Assembly (NCBI GenBank): GCA_966250015.1
Contig: CBINFS010000015.1
Coordinates: forward strand, 14,974 to 78,973
DNA from: CBINFS01 sp966250015
GTDB lineage: Bacteria > Bacteroidota > Rhodothermia > Rhodothermales > DASSAV01
Length of the DNA: 64,000 bases
Direction: 5' to 3'
A program made the translations under genes and the position numbers. Positions within the stretch are counted from its first letter, which is position 1, and each line of letters begins with the position of its first letter. The notes under the pieces are model-generated. The model had not been told where the DNA came from. It saw only the letters and a list, made by a program, of their open reading frames with translations, and did no database searches. This document shows, in pieces, positions 1 to 8,750 of the stretch.

Positions 1-2215
1 AATCGGACAGGAAGCCACGGCCGTCGGACAGGCGCTGCCACTCGGCGTGGAAGATTTCATCTTCGGGTCTCATCGAAGCCACGGCGAGATCCTGGCCAAG
101 TGCCTCTCGGCGATCGATAAGCTCGACGACGAGACCCTCATGCACATCATGGAAACCTACATGGACGGCGCCCCCCTCCGCGTCGTCGAGAAGGGGCATC
201 AGGGTTCCGTGAAAGACCTCGCCATCGACTACGTGCTGTACGGCACTTTGGCGGAAATCTTCGCGCGGGAGAATGGCTTCAACAAAGGCCTCGGCGGATC
301 GATGCACGCCTTCTTTGCGCCCTTCGGCAGCATGCCGAACAACGCCATCGTCGGAGGATCGGCCGACATCGCGGTCGGTTCGGCACTGTTCAAACGGGTC
401 AACCGCAAACCCGGCATCGTCATCGCCAACATCGGTGACGCCTCTTCCGGGTGCGGGCCGGTGTGGGAAGGGATCATGTTCGCCGCAATGGACCAGTACC
501 GAACCCTCTGGGATAAGGAGGTCGGCGGCGCCCCCCCCATCCTGTTCAACTTCATCAACAACTTCTACGGCATGGGTGGTCAGCCGGAAGGCGAAACCAT
601 GGGGTTCGGCATCCTCGCTCGCCTCGGCGCTGGCGTGAACGAAGAGGCCATGCACGCCGAACGGGTGGACGGTTACAACCCGTTTGCCGTGGCCGACGCG
701 GTCTCTCGCAAAAAGGAGCTTCTCCTGGAAGGCCGCGGCCCCGCCATGCTCGACGTCGTCACCTACCGTATTTCCGGGCACTCGCCCTCCGATGCCTCCT
801 CCTACCGCACCAAGGAGGAAGTGACGCTCTGGCTTGAGCACGACTGCGTACAGACGTATGGTAAGTACCTGTTGGACAATGAGGTCGCCACGAGTAACGA
901 CATCGAGGAAGTCAAAAATGAGATAACCGAACGGATCCGGAAAGCCCTGAGCCTCGCAACCTCCGACGAGATTTCGCCGCGAATAGACACGTCGAAGGGA
1001 GATCCCATTGGAGACTTCATGTTCTCCAATAAGACGCGTGCTAAAATGGCCGAGGGAGAGCCCGAGGTTCTCATTCCCAAGGAGGAGAACCCGAGGGTTC
1101 AGGCGAACGCCCGGAAGTCTCGCTCCGCTTTTGATGAAAACGGGCAGCCGCTGCCCAAATCAAAGGTCCTGTCGCTCCGCGACGCCATTTTCGAAGCGAT
1201 TCTCGACGGCTTCTACACCGATCCAACGATGATTGCCTTCGGTGAAGAGAACCGCGACTGGGGTGGCGCCTTCGCCGTCTACCGAGGTCTCACCGAAGCC
1301 TTACCCTACCACCGCCTGTTCAACTCGCCCATTTCGGAAGGTGCGATCGTAGGAGCAGCCGTAGGGTATGCCCTGAGCGGCGGACGCGTCGTGGCCGAGC
1401 TGATGTACTGTGACTTCATGGGCCGCGCCGGCGACGAGATCTTCAACCAGATGTCGAAGTGGCAGGCCATGTCGGCCGGCGTGCTCGAAATGCCCCTCGT
1501 GCTCCGCGTATCGGTCGGCAGCAAATATGGCGCGCAACATTCACAGGACTGGACGTCCATCGTCGCGCACATCCCCGGCTTGAAGGTATACTTCCCGGCC
1601 ACGCCGTACGACGCCAAGGGAATGATGAACCTGGCCCTTCGGGGCACCGATCCGGTCGTGTTCTTCGAAAGCCAGCGGCTCTACGACATTGGCGAAATGT
1701 TCGTGCCGGGCGGTGTTCCGGAAGGGTTCTACGAGATCGAGGAGGGAATGCCGGCGGTTCGCCGGGAGGGCAGCGATCTGACGATCCTGACGATCGGGGC
1801 CACCCTCTACCGTGCACTCGAAGCAGCCGACGAGCTCCAGCAGAAGTACGGTCTGTCTGCCGAAGTGATAGACGCCCGGTTCATCAACCCGCTCAACTAC
1901 GACCCGATCGTGGCGTCCGTCGAAAAGACCGGCAAGCTGTTGCTGGCTTCGGACGCCGTAGAGAGAGGCTCGTTCCTCAACACGATCGCGGCTGAGGTCA
2001 CGCAGCTAGCATTCGACGCGCTCGACGGTCCGGTCGTCGTGGTGGGCAGCCGGAACTGGATCACACCGGCAGCCGAGATGGAGTCGAGCTTCTTCCCGCA
2101 GAAGGAGTGGATCATCGACGCCATCCACGAGCGTTTGCTACCGTTACCCGGCCACGTGGTAACAACCAACCAGAGCCTCGACGAAAAGCGCAGAAGAAAC
2201 CGATTGGGCGTCTGA
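1..2215 (+). CDS. Fused alpha-beta E1 component of a 2-oxo acid dehydrogenase (5' end outside window)
   Basis: The frame is open from base 2 and already reads IGQEATAVGQAL, a typical E1-alpha N-terminal motif, so the GTG at 47 is internal and the gene begins before the window. The first half is E1-alpha with the thiamine-diphosphate region (NIGDASSGCGPVWEG, then a downstream NN). The second half is E1-beta (ISEGAIVGAAVGYAL, GAQHSQDW, VFFESQRLYD). Such fused E1 enzymes decarboxylate 2-oxo acids and pass the acyl group to a lipoyl E2. The substrate (branched-chain, acetoin-like or other) cannot be read from sequence. No E2 or E3 lies in the window. An imperfect hairpin follows the stop. Confidence 0.9.
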   Translation, partial: IGQEATAVGQALPLGVEDFIFGSHRSHGEILAKCLSAIDKLDDETLMHIMETYMDGAPLRVVEKGHQGSVKDLAIDYVLYGTLAEIFARENGFNKGLGGSMHAFFAPFGSMPNNAIVGGSADIAVGSALFKRVNRKPGIVIANIGDASSGCGPVWEGIMFAAMDQYRTLWDKEVGGAPPILFNFINNFYGMGGQPEGETMGFGILARLGAGVNEEAMHAERVDGYNPFAVADAVSRKKELLLEGRGPAMLDVVTYRISGHSPSDASSYRTKEEVTLWLEHDCVQTYGKYLLDNEVATSNDIEEVKNEITERIRKALSLATSDEISPRIDTSKGDPIGDFMFSNKTRAKMAEGEPEVLIPKEENPRVQANARKSRSAFDENGQPLPKSKVLSLRDAIFEAILDGFYTDPTMIAFGEENRDWGGAFAVYRGLTEALPYHRLFNSPISEGAIVGAAVGYALSGGRVVAELMYCDFMGRAGDEIFNQMSKWQAMSAGVLEMPLVLRVSVGSKYGAQHSQDWTSIVAHIPGLKVYFPATPYDAKGMMNLALRGTDPVVFFESQRLYDIGEMFVPGGVPEGFYEIEEGMPAVRREGSDLTILTIGATLYRALEAADELQQKYGLSAEVIDARFINPLNYDPIVASVEKTGKLLLASDAVERGSFLNTIAAEVTQLAFDALDGPVVVVGSRNWITPAAEMESSFFPQKEWIIDAIHERLLPLPGHVVTTNQSLDEKRRRNRLGV

Positions 2216-2235
2216 TAAGCTGACTTGGAAATCGA

Positions 2236-2266
2236 CCCGTCGGGCATCCGTGGATTGCCCGGCGGG
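2236..2266. terminator. Probable bidirectional terminator hairpin between convergent genes
   Basis: Eleven-base arms (2236-2246 and 2256-2266) pair with one G-U around a 9-base loop. It lies in the 54-base gap between the converging E1 and mannitol-dehydrogenase-like genes. There is no clear T-run on either side, so terminator function is inferred from position and stem. Confidence 0.5.
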
Positions 2267-2269
2267 CAC

Positions 2270-3475
2270 TTACCGGATCAACGAAGCGATCTCCTCCGCT
2301 TCTTCTTTACCGGCACCCTGTTCGATCCACATGCGGGTGAGAAACCCGCTATCGATCGGACGTTCCTGCTCTTCAAGCAAAGCGACGGCAGCCTGTGTCC
2401 CCTTTATGAAGCGCTCGGGATGGATTCCAGCCTCTCGTGCCCGCCGTATGGTGCCGATCAGCCGGTCGTCCCAGGCGAGCTTTCGGAGCGGGTCACGCGT
2501 GAGTCGTTCGGCCGTATCGCGGAGGTATGGGTTCAACATACGGTTGAGGAGGTCTTCCGCATACGCCGTATACCCTTCCGGCGTAAAAAGCGGGTCCACA
2601 CCTTGATGCCGGTGGATCATCGCACCCCCTGACTCCACTAGGAAAGCTTCCCTGATTGTTGCTAAAAGGCCAGGGTCCTTCGTTGCTTCGTAGGCATACC
2701 GGTATCCCCTCTGCAAACACTGGTACCCGAGAAGCGCGTGCGTCGCGTTGTGGCCGTACAGCTTGGCCTCTTCAAAGGGCAACAGGTCCTCCTTCTCGAT
2801 AAAAACCTTGATCCCCCTGTCAAAACCCGGCAGCTTGATCGAAGAGATGAGAATCCTGTTGAATGCCTCGACGAGAAAAGCGCTGGTGCTGTCTTCCGTG
2901 ACGGGAGCGAGACCCTCGCTTTTGATTCGGTCAGGGTCCGTTACCACACCGCTCATCTTACCGATCACGGTGTTGAGGATCTGGACACGCTTTCCCAGAA
3001 GATCTTGACTATCCCTGAGATACTTCGACAGGTCGGCATGTAACCGTTCGGCCGCGTGGTTATTGTTCTCGGCCGTATAAATGATTGCATTCGGAAGGCG
3101 AGGATCCGACAGCTTGAGGGCGAGTCCCTCGGCGAGAATTCGGGCCACCGAAGCCTCTCCCCTGTCGTAGAAGTCAACCGACGGCAGCGCGGTTGCAAGC
3201 TCCTTTGCCTGTCCGACGGCCTCGACGAGGCGATCCCTGTCGGAGGGCTCGAGCGGGTTGTACACCTCGATCCCCACTATCGTATGGATCTCGATTCCGG
3301 TAAACGTTGCGACGTTGACCGTACACCGTCCGCTCCGACGAATCGCTTCAACGACCTGGGGATTCACTTCTGAAGCGACGAGCCTGTCGAAGTTACCCGA
3401 CGTAAAAGCTTCTTGAAAAAATAGACCACTCTGAATGGCGCCGAGACCAAAACCGACAAATACCCTGGAAGCCAT
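2270..3475 (-). CDS. Mannitol dehydrogenase family (polyol-specific long-chain) oxidoreductase
   Basis: The 401-residue protein starts with a Rossmann-type sequence (VFVGFGLGAIQSG) and carries the family catalytic pattern Lys-x4-Asn-x2-His (KLYGHNATH, about residues 240-248). The C-terminal half has the NPYLRDTAERLTRDPLRKL block typical of the mannitol dehydrogenase C-terminal domain, closest in style to mannitol-1-phosphate 5-dehydrogenase. It should interconvert a polyol or polyol phosphate and a ketose with NAD(P). No PTS mannitol transporter is nearby, so the name mtlD is not assigned. The ATG at 3475 has no clear Shine-Dalgarno but an AT-rich leader. Confidence 0.85.
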   Translation of the reverse strand: MASRVFVGFGLGAIQSGLFFQEAFTSGNFDRLVASEVNPQVVEAIRRSGRCTVNVATFTGIEIHTIVGIEVYNPLEPSDRDRLVEAVGQAKELATALPSVDFYDRGEASVARILAEGLALKLSDPRLPNAIIYTAENNNHAAERLHADLSKYLRDSQDLLGKRVQILNTVIGKMSGVVTDPDRIKSEGLAPVTEDSTSAFLVEAFNRILISSIKLPGFDRGIKVFIEKEDLLPFEEAKLYGHNATHALLGYQCLQRGYRYAYEATKDPGLLATIREAFLVESGGAMIHRHQGVDPLFTPEGYTAYAEDLLNRMLNPYLRDTAERLTRDPLRKLAWDDRLIGTIRRAREAGIHPERFIKGTQAAVALLEEQERPIDSGFLTRMWIEQGAGKEEAEEIASLIR

Positions 3476-3909
3476 TAAATACCACTATATAAATCGCACC
3501 CCCTGATGGCCGGAACCCCACGCCCGGTCATCAATTACCCGGGGCAACAATATATTCGGAGGAAGCCACGATTCAAATTTTTGGTACGATCCGGGAGGCG
3601 AATTCGTCGGAGGTTTTCTTTTACTTACCGGGGCTAGGGGTTATTTTGGATTAGGCAAATAGATGGGCCAGGGATGAAAGGCAGCCACAAAAAAAGAGCA
3701 CCGGTAGTTTGTCTGTTTGCTGAGTCCGAAATCGCCTTGGGCACCAGACCCAGAGCTACTTCAGGCTCGGAGATAAGACACTTACCGATGCTCTCGGTAA
3801 TATAATACTAGGACGACCAGTCGAACGCAATCAGCACATTGCTTAAGTATTTGTACGTGGTTCCCCTACATTCTAGGGAATTTCGACCTCCGGGTACCAT
3901 TGATTTAAG
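3476..3909. other. 434-base divergent intergenic region with a hairpin and TATAAT box
   Basis: No supported gene is seen. A 7-base perfect inverted repeat (3782-3788 / 3794-3800, loop of 5) abuts a TATAAT at 3801-3806, about 100 bases before the start at 3910. The box could be a -10 element for the rightward gene, but I find no convincing -35 at normal spacing. The leftward gene has AT-rich sequence immediately before its start. Confidence 0.3.
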
Positions 3910-4416
3910 ATGGGCACGACAGTCAAATACCAGAATACCAAGATCGACGCCACCGAGTCGGCGACGGAGATCGCCGCATTGATCCGGCAGCATGGAGGTA
4001 CCCGCTTCGAAATGATCTGGGACGACGACGGAGAGCTCGAAGCCATCCGCTTTGCCATCCGGGTCGAAGACATGGGGGAAGTACCCGTTCGATTAGGGGT
4101 TCAGACCCGGCGCATATTCGAGCAGTTGTGGAAGTCGAACCTGGGTGGATCGGTGTACGACGAAGAACGGCACGACCTCATTCGCAAGCAGGCCAACCGG
4201 ATCGCCTGGCGTAACCTAAAAGATTATCTCGAGCGCGCCCTCCAGACCGTCGAAAGCGGGCTTCTCCCCTTGTTTGAGGTCTTTATGGCACACATAGAGG
4301 TCTGGGACGACCTGGCTGGAAAGAACGTCACGATGAGTGAGTACATGATTCGTCGCGCCCACACGCTCAAGGATGGTAGGGGTATCTCACTCAATCCGGC
4401 AAAAAAAGACTCGTGA
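3910..4416 (+). CDS. Conserved protein of unknown function, possibly phage-derived
   Basis: 168 residues, soluble, with no signal peptide or membrane segment. The N-terminal third is acidic and beta-like (FEMIWDDDGELEAIRF). The middle is helical, with the pattern RIAWRNLKDYLERALQTVE followed by LFEVFMAHIEVWD. From memory this pattern (AWR, then a helix ending LxxVE, then a VF motif) is seen in small proteins of phages and prophages, but I cannot confirm a family. Its stop overlaps the upstream in-frame ATG of the next gene, so translation may be coupled. No other phage genes are nearby. Function unknown. Confidence 0.7.
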   Translation: MGTTVKYQNTKIDATESATEIAALIRQHGGTRFEMIWDDDGELEAIRFAIRVEDMGEVPVRLGVQTRRIFEQLWKSNLGGSVYDEERHDLIRKQANRIAWRNLKDYLERALQTVESGLLPLFEVFMAHIEVWDDLAGKNVTMSEYMIRRAHTLKDGRGISLNPAKKDS

Positions 4417-4463
4417 AACTTGCTTCATCTTTACACCCCACAAGTTTTGACAGGTATTTACTT

Positions 4464-5357
4464 ATGTCACCTTCGATAAGGATTGCCGCACTTGTCCTTT
4501 TTTCACTTGTTTTGTCTGCCTGCGCCGGCACGCCCGCTACGTCAACGAGAAGCCTGGAAGATGAAAGCAGTCAGACTTCGACAGTTCGGATTATGACCTA
4601 CAACATCCGGCTCAATACCCCGGCGGATGGCGAGAACGCCTGGCCCGAACGGAAAGACCGGGTGGCGGGACTGATTCGGTTCCACGCACCGGACTTGCTC
4701 GGCGTACAGGAAGCGATGAAGATCCAGCTCGACGACCTTGAAGCCCGGCTGCCCGAGTACGGTTGGACGGGCGTCGGCCGTGACGATGGCAAAGAAGGGG
4801 GCGAATATTCGGCCATCCTCTACCGGAAGGACCGCTTCGAGATGATCGACGGTGGGACGTTCTGGTTATCGGAGACGCCGGAAGCGCCCGGAAGCAAGGG
4901 GTGGGATGCCGCCCTGCCGCGCATCGCCACCTGGGCGCGATTCAGAGACAGGGCGTCGGGCAAGACCCTTCTGCACGTCAACACACACTTCGACCACCGC
5001 GGGGAGACGGCTCGTACCGAAAGCGCCCGGCTCCTGAGCCAGCGTATTCCGGAGATGGCGGGCGACCTTCCCATCTTCCTCACCGGCGACATGAACTCGG
5101 AACCCACGACGGAAGCCTACAGTGTTCTCACAGGCTTCCTTTCCGACGCTTACGTTTTGGCCGGTGAAGCCAAACGGTATGGCCCGGAATTTACGTTCAC
5201 CGGGTTTGCCGTGAGCGACCGGCAGGGCCCACGAATCGATTACATACTGGTAAGCGAAGGCATATCGGTCGATCGATATGGCGTGCTCACCGACCAGTAC
5301 ATGGGCTTTTACCCTTCGGACCACCTACCCGTCGTTGCTGACGTCGTAGTCCCATAA
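4464..5357 (+). CDS. Endonuclease/exonuclease/phosphatase-fold lipoprotein
   Basis: The ATG at 4464 is preferred over 4413 because it directly gives a lipoprotein signal: a short positive N-terminus, hydrophobic core and lipobox LSAC. The catalytic domain has the complete EEP series: MTYNIR, GVQEAM, HVNTHFDH, LTGDMNS, RIDYIL and the terminal SDHLPV. These residues coordinate a divalent metal and cleave phosphate esters. The family includes DNases, sphingomyelinases and polyphosphate phosphatases, so the substrate is open. Secretion points to an extracytoplasmic substrate. It ends 4 bases before the convergent isomerase gene. Confidence 0.85.
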   Translation: MSPSIRIAALVLFSLVLSACAGTPATSTRSLEDESSQTSTVRIMTYNIRLNTPADGENAWPERKDRVAGLIRFHAPDLLGVQEAMKIQLDDLEARLPEYGWTGVGRDDGKEGGEYSAILYRKDRFEMIDGGTFWLSETPEAPGSKGWDAALPRIATWARFRDRASGKTLLHVNTHFDHRGETARTESARLLSQRIPEMAGDLPIFLTGDMNSEPTTEAYSVLTGFLSDAYVLAGEAKRYGPEFTFTGFAVSDRQGPRIDYILVSEGISVDRYGVLTDQYMGFYPSDHLPVVADVVVP

Positions 5358-5361
5358 GGCC

Positions 5362-6258
5362 TTACGGCAGGCCGTATTCGCGCATTTTCTGCCGGAGGAA
5401 TCGAGCCGAAAGGTCGAGGTGCGTCATCCCGTTTTTGGGGTCCTGACCGTCTTCGATGGAGATCCATCCCGTAAAACCGGCATCCCGTAGCGTCGCGAAT
5501 ATCCGGTCGTAGTCGTTCATTCCCTGCCCGATGACGCCGTGCATGAGGATCGACGCGTATCCGGTTTGCGGGTCGGCTTCCATCCTGCGCAGATCGTCGA
5601 GGGTCCCTCCTTCCAGGTACCGGTCGCTTGCGTGCATCGTAACGACACGATCCTTGACTGCCTCCAGTAATTCGTACGGGTCGTCGCCGGCCACCACGGC
5701 GTTCGAGGGGTCGTAGTTGACGCCGAAGTTCGGATGCGTGCCCACAGCGTCGAGCACGTCGAGGAACACGTCCATCTTCTGGGCAAACTCGGGATACTGC
5801 CAGTAGCCGTCCTTGTAATGATTCTCGAGGATGAGGGTCACCCCGTGATCTGCGGCAAACGGAAGAACTTCGCGAATGGCAGCCGCCACCCATTCAACTC
5901 CTTGCTCACGGCTAACCTCAGGACGGCGTTGTCCAGTCAACACACGGCAGTACTTCCCCCCTAGTTGCGCCGTTGCGGCAATTGCCTTTTTCTGCTCCTC
6001 GACTTCTTGCGCTCGCTCCATCGGATCGGGCTTCGTGAAGTCCGATGAATAGCACATCATCGGGATCGACCGCCCTCTCTCTTCCACCATCCGACGCACC
6101 CGATCCAGCTCTTCCGGGTTCTGGGGCGTAAAGCCCCAGTAAAACTCGAGCCCGTCGACGTCAAGCTCGTCCGACAACAGGATCCATTCATCCAGCGTCA
6201 TCTCGCCGGTAACGCAGAGCTGGTCGAGAAAACACTTCGGGAAGACGGCCAGGGGCAT
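5362..6258 (-). CDS. Sugar phosphate isomerase/epimerase family TIM-barrel protein
   Basis: About 298 residues, of the xylose-isomerase-like/AP endonuclease 2 superfamily. The metal quartet is visible as Glu in LILENH, Asp in NYDPSN, His in TMHASD and Glu in ISIEDGQDP, at about 145, 183, 209 and 269. The start chosen is the ATG whose A is the last base of the preceding stop (TGATG), with AAGGAAA upstream; a GTG one codon earlier is possible. It is the last gene of the six-gene sugar cluster. UlaE, tagatose epimerases and 3-keto-glycoside pathway isomerases share this fold; the actual substrate is unknown. Confidence 0.88.
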   Translation of the reverse strand: MPLAVFPKCFLDQLCVTGEMTLDEWILLSDELDVDGLEFYWGFTPQNPEELDRVRRMVEERGRSIPMMCYSSDFTKPDPMERAQEVEEQKKAIAATAQLGGKYCRVLTGQRRPEVSREQGVEWVAAAIREVLPFAADHGVTLILENHYKDGYWQYPEFAQKMDVFLDVLDAVGTHPNFGVNYDPSNAVVAGDDPYELLEAVKDRVVTMHASDRYLEGGTLDDLRRMEADPQTGYASILMHGVIGQGMNDYDRIFATLRDAGFTGWISIEDGQDPKNGMTHLDLSARFLRQKMREYGLP

Positions 6259-7043
6259 CACATTTCCTTGTTTGGGTTCCGGCCCAACATGGGATATTGC
6301 TCGATCTCGTAAACTGTACCAGTCGCCGGGCCCGAGGCGTCGGAGAGCCAGAATACGATGTGTCGCGCGACCTCGTCCGGTTCGAATATCCGGCCAAACG
6401 GAGCGTAGCTTGGCGGCAGATCATACTCCCAGCCCTTCGGTAAGCCCTCCGACTCCTTCAGCTTCCGCTCGTTTTCGGTGAGCGTCCACCCCACGTTGAT
6501 CTGATTGATTCGGATACGTTCGGTACTGTAGCGGTCGGCCAGGTTCCTCGTCATGGTCATCAACCCGCCTTTCGACATTGAATAAACGAGCAGGTTGGGC
6601 TCCCCGCAGAAGGCGTTTACGGAGCCGATATTGACTACCGAGCCCCCTCCCTGGCGGCGAAAGTGGGGCAGCGCCTCCTTGATCAGGAGCATGGGCATGC
6701 GCAGGTTTACCGCGATGATCCTGTCGAATGTCTCCACGTCGACGTTTTCGAGGTTACATCGCGTGGTGAGTGCCGCGTTGTTGACGAGCCCGTCGAGGCG
6801 GCCAAACCGCTCGACGACGGCATTGACCAGTCCCGGTGCGCTTTTCGGATCTGTGAGGTCCGCAATGAAAAAGGCGGCCGCCACGCCGAGGTCCGCAACG
6901 ACTTTTTCTGCACGTTCACGGTCCCGACCATGTACCATGACCCGGGCTCCTTCTGCCACACACCGCCTGGCGACGGCCTCGCCAATACCGGTCGTCGAAC
7001 CGGTGACGAGGACGACTTTATCTTTCAAGAGTGATTGCTCCAT
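6258..7043 (-). CDS. Short-chain dehydrogenase/reductase (SDR)
   Basis: Classical SDR of about 261 residues starting at MEQSLL. It has the cofactor motif VTGSTTGIG, the NNA element, and catalytic Ser (NIGSVNAF), Tyr and Lys (YSMSK). HGRDRE after beta-2 contains an Arg that usually indicates NADP preference. An upstream in-frame ATG at 7082 would overlap the preceding gene by 37 bases and is less likely. It is tightly packed between the UlaG-like hydrolase and the isomerase, so it probably oxidises or reduces a sugar or sugar-acid intermediate of the same pathway. Confidence 0.87.
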   Translation of the reverse strand: MEQSLLKDKVVLVTGSTTGIGEAVARRCVAEGARVMVHGRDRERAEKVVADLGVAAAFFIADLTDPKSAPGLVNAVVERFGRLDGLVNNAALTTRCNLENVDVETFDRIIAVNLRMPMLLIKEALPHFRRQGGGSVVNIGSVNAFCGEPNLLVYSMSKGGLMTMTRNLADRYSTERIRINQINVGWTLTENERKLKESEGLPKGWEYDLPPSYAPFGRIFEPDEVARHIVFWLSDASGPATGTVYEIEQYPMLGRNPNKEM

Positions 7044-7045
7044 TT

Positions 7046-7840
7046 TCAAAACGGGGTTTTCTCTGTTACGGGACCGATCCATACGGGGTGATCGGGATAC
7101 TTGACCTTCATGTAAGCGCGGAAAAGTTCGGGGTCTTCGGCGTTGAACTCGAACATGTCGTAGTGTGTCGGCACCGTCAGCTTAACCCGCAACCCGCCAA
7201 CCAGGTCTGCCGCTTCCTGATAGGTCATATTACCCTTGACGTCATCCTGCAAGCGCCGGGCATCACGCCCGTTGATCGGTACCATGGCCACGTCAAACGA
7301 CCAGCGCGATAGACGCTTCTGAAGCCCCTCCCACCATACCGTATCGCCCGCATGGTAAAGGCATTTCTTTGCCCCTTCAAGCACGTAGCCAAGGTAGGGG
7401 AAGTGGCCTACCGGAGTTGGATCGAAAAACTCGTGTGAGGCCTTAATGGCATGTACGGTCAGGCCTTCAAACCTGAGCTTTTCGCCGTCGTTGAGCCCTT
7501 CGTACCGCTTTTTCGGAACACCCAGCCCGTACATCTTGTCCGTGTGGGCGATCGGTGCAATAAAAAGCGCGTCTGTTTTCTGTGCAAGTCCCGATATTGC
7601 AACGGGGTCCATGTGGTCCAGGTGATCGTGGGTACAGAGCACCAGTGAGACGATTCCCTCTGCATCTTCAGGCTTAAAAAGAGGAGGCACCCGCCGCCCC
7701 TCCACCGGGCTAAGGAAGGGATCGATCAAAAGTACCACGCTGCCTAGCTTGACGATAAAGCTGTGCTGTCCGAGCCACCAGAAAGCAGCCCGGTCGGAGC
7801 AGGTTTTCACCTCTTCGAATAACGAGCGTCCCGTCACCAT
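7046..7840 (-). CDS. UlaG-like metallo-beta-lactamase-fold hydrolase
   Basis: 264 residues. The MBL signature CTHDHLDHMDP (His-x-His-x-Asp-His, residues 71-76) is complete, and YHAGDTVWW supplies the later metal ligands. The C-terminus has VPTHYDMFEFN, typical of the UlaG (L-ascorbate 6-phosphate lactonase) branch. The family hydrolyses lactones or phosphodiesters. Its position between a DUF1080 lipoprotein and an SDR in a sugar cluster favours a sugar-lactone substrate, but no lactone has been shown. No Ula-type PTS genes are present. Confidence 0.82.
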   Translation of the reverse strand: MVTGRSLFEEVKTCSDRAAFWWLGQHSFIVKLGSVVLLIDPFLSPVEGRRVPPLFKPEDAEGIVSLVLCTHDHLDHMDPVAISGLAQKTDALFIAPIAHTDKMYGLGVPKKRYEGLNDGEKLRFEGLTVHAIKASHEFFDPTPVGHFPYLGYVLEGAKKCLYHAGDTVWWEGLQKRLSRWSFDVAMVPINGRDARRLQDDVKGNMTYQEAADLVGGLRVKLTVPTHYDMFEFNAEDPELFRAYMKVKYPDHPVWIGPVTEKTPF

Positions 7841-7925
7841 GACGATGGTTATTTATGGTGCAAAGGGCGAAGCCGAAAGCCGACCCCGCCCTTTGACCCG
7901 TTGAATTCTGGTCTTGGTAGTTTCC

Positions 7926-8687
7926 TCAGACCGGGGGCTCCTGTCCGCCGAGTGGGCGAATTTTGATGTTACGGTACCACACCGGATCGCCATGATCCTG
8001 GAGCGCGATGTGTCCTGACGTCGCCATGCCGTAACCAGGCATTTCGTTGAACTTGCTCGCGGCAACACGCTGCTTCCAGTCGTCGCTACCGAGCTCGTAC
8101 TCGACGATTTTTTCACCGTTGAGCCAGTGTTCGACGTGATTCCCATTCACGACGAGGCGCACGTGGTTCCACTCGCCACCCGGCTTGGCCACTTCTGCCG
8201 GAACGGGGTGGATCGCGTAGTTGGCGCCGGCATAACGATCCGGGCCGTTCTGGGCGTCGGGATGGCAGGTATTGTCGAGCACCTGCATCTCAGGGCCAGT
8301 CTCCCAAGGCGCCCTGTGTTCGCCTTCGACAACGCGATAGATGATGCCGCTGTTGCCACATTCACCGATCTTCCAGTCCAGCTCGAGCTCGAAATTGTCG
8401 TATTGATCGATCGTGATGATGTCGCCACCCTCGCCTTCCTCGGCGCCGGTAAAATGAATCGCGTTGTCGTCGATGATCCACTTGGATGGAATGTCAGCGC
8501 GCTGAAAACCACGCCACTTCGTGATTTCCTGGCCGTCGAAAAGGAGCTGCCAGCCCTCAGCCTCCTCCTCTGCTGTAAGTGTGTTCGGTTCCGGTTCGAC
8601 GGGCGCTTTCGGCCTACAGCCCGACAGTCCGACAAAAAGAACCAGTAAGGCAATAGTGGTGCCTTGTAAGAGTTTTCTGGGTGTCAT
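7926..8687 (-). CDS. DUF1080 (3-keto-disaccharide hydrolase-type) lipoprotein
   Basis: 253 residues with a lipoprotein signal (lipobox LSGC, Cys24) and one DUF1080 domain: LLFDGQEITKWRGF, a WKIGECGNSGIIYRV block, WNHVRLVVNGNHVEHWLNG, and a terminal GHIALQDHGDPVWYRNIKIRPL. The fold resembles concanavalin-like lectins and GH16 enzymes, and members act on 3-keto-glycosides. AAGAGG lies just ahead of the ATG. It is probably periplasmic and would act before the cytoplasmic enzymes encoded around it. Confidence 0.85.
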   Translation of the reverse strand: MTPRKLLQGTTIALLVLFVGLSGCRPKAPVEPEPNTLTAEEEAEGWQLLFDGQEITKWRGFQRADIPSKWIIDDNAIHFTGAEEGEGGDIITIDQYDNFELELDWKIGECGNSGIIYRVVEGEHRAPWETGPEMQVLDNTCHPDAQNGPDRYAGANYAIHPVPAEVAKPGGEWNHVRLVVNGNHVEHWLNGEKIVEYELGSDDWKQRVAASKFNEMPGYGMATSGHIALQDHGDPVWYRNIKIRPLGGQEPPV

Positions 8688-8750
8688 GTACGAAACCTCT
8701 TGTTAGGTGTGATGATGTTTGTAATTAACACATAAGTTGATGAATATCAA

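Noticed and set aside
3640..3810. A protein-like minus-strand frame in the 3.5-3.9 kb gap
   Set aside because: About 57 codons between stops and no ATG; a gene remnant is possible but unsupported.
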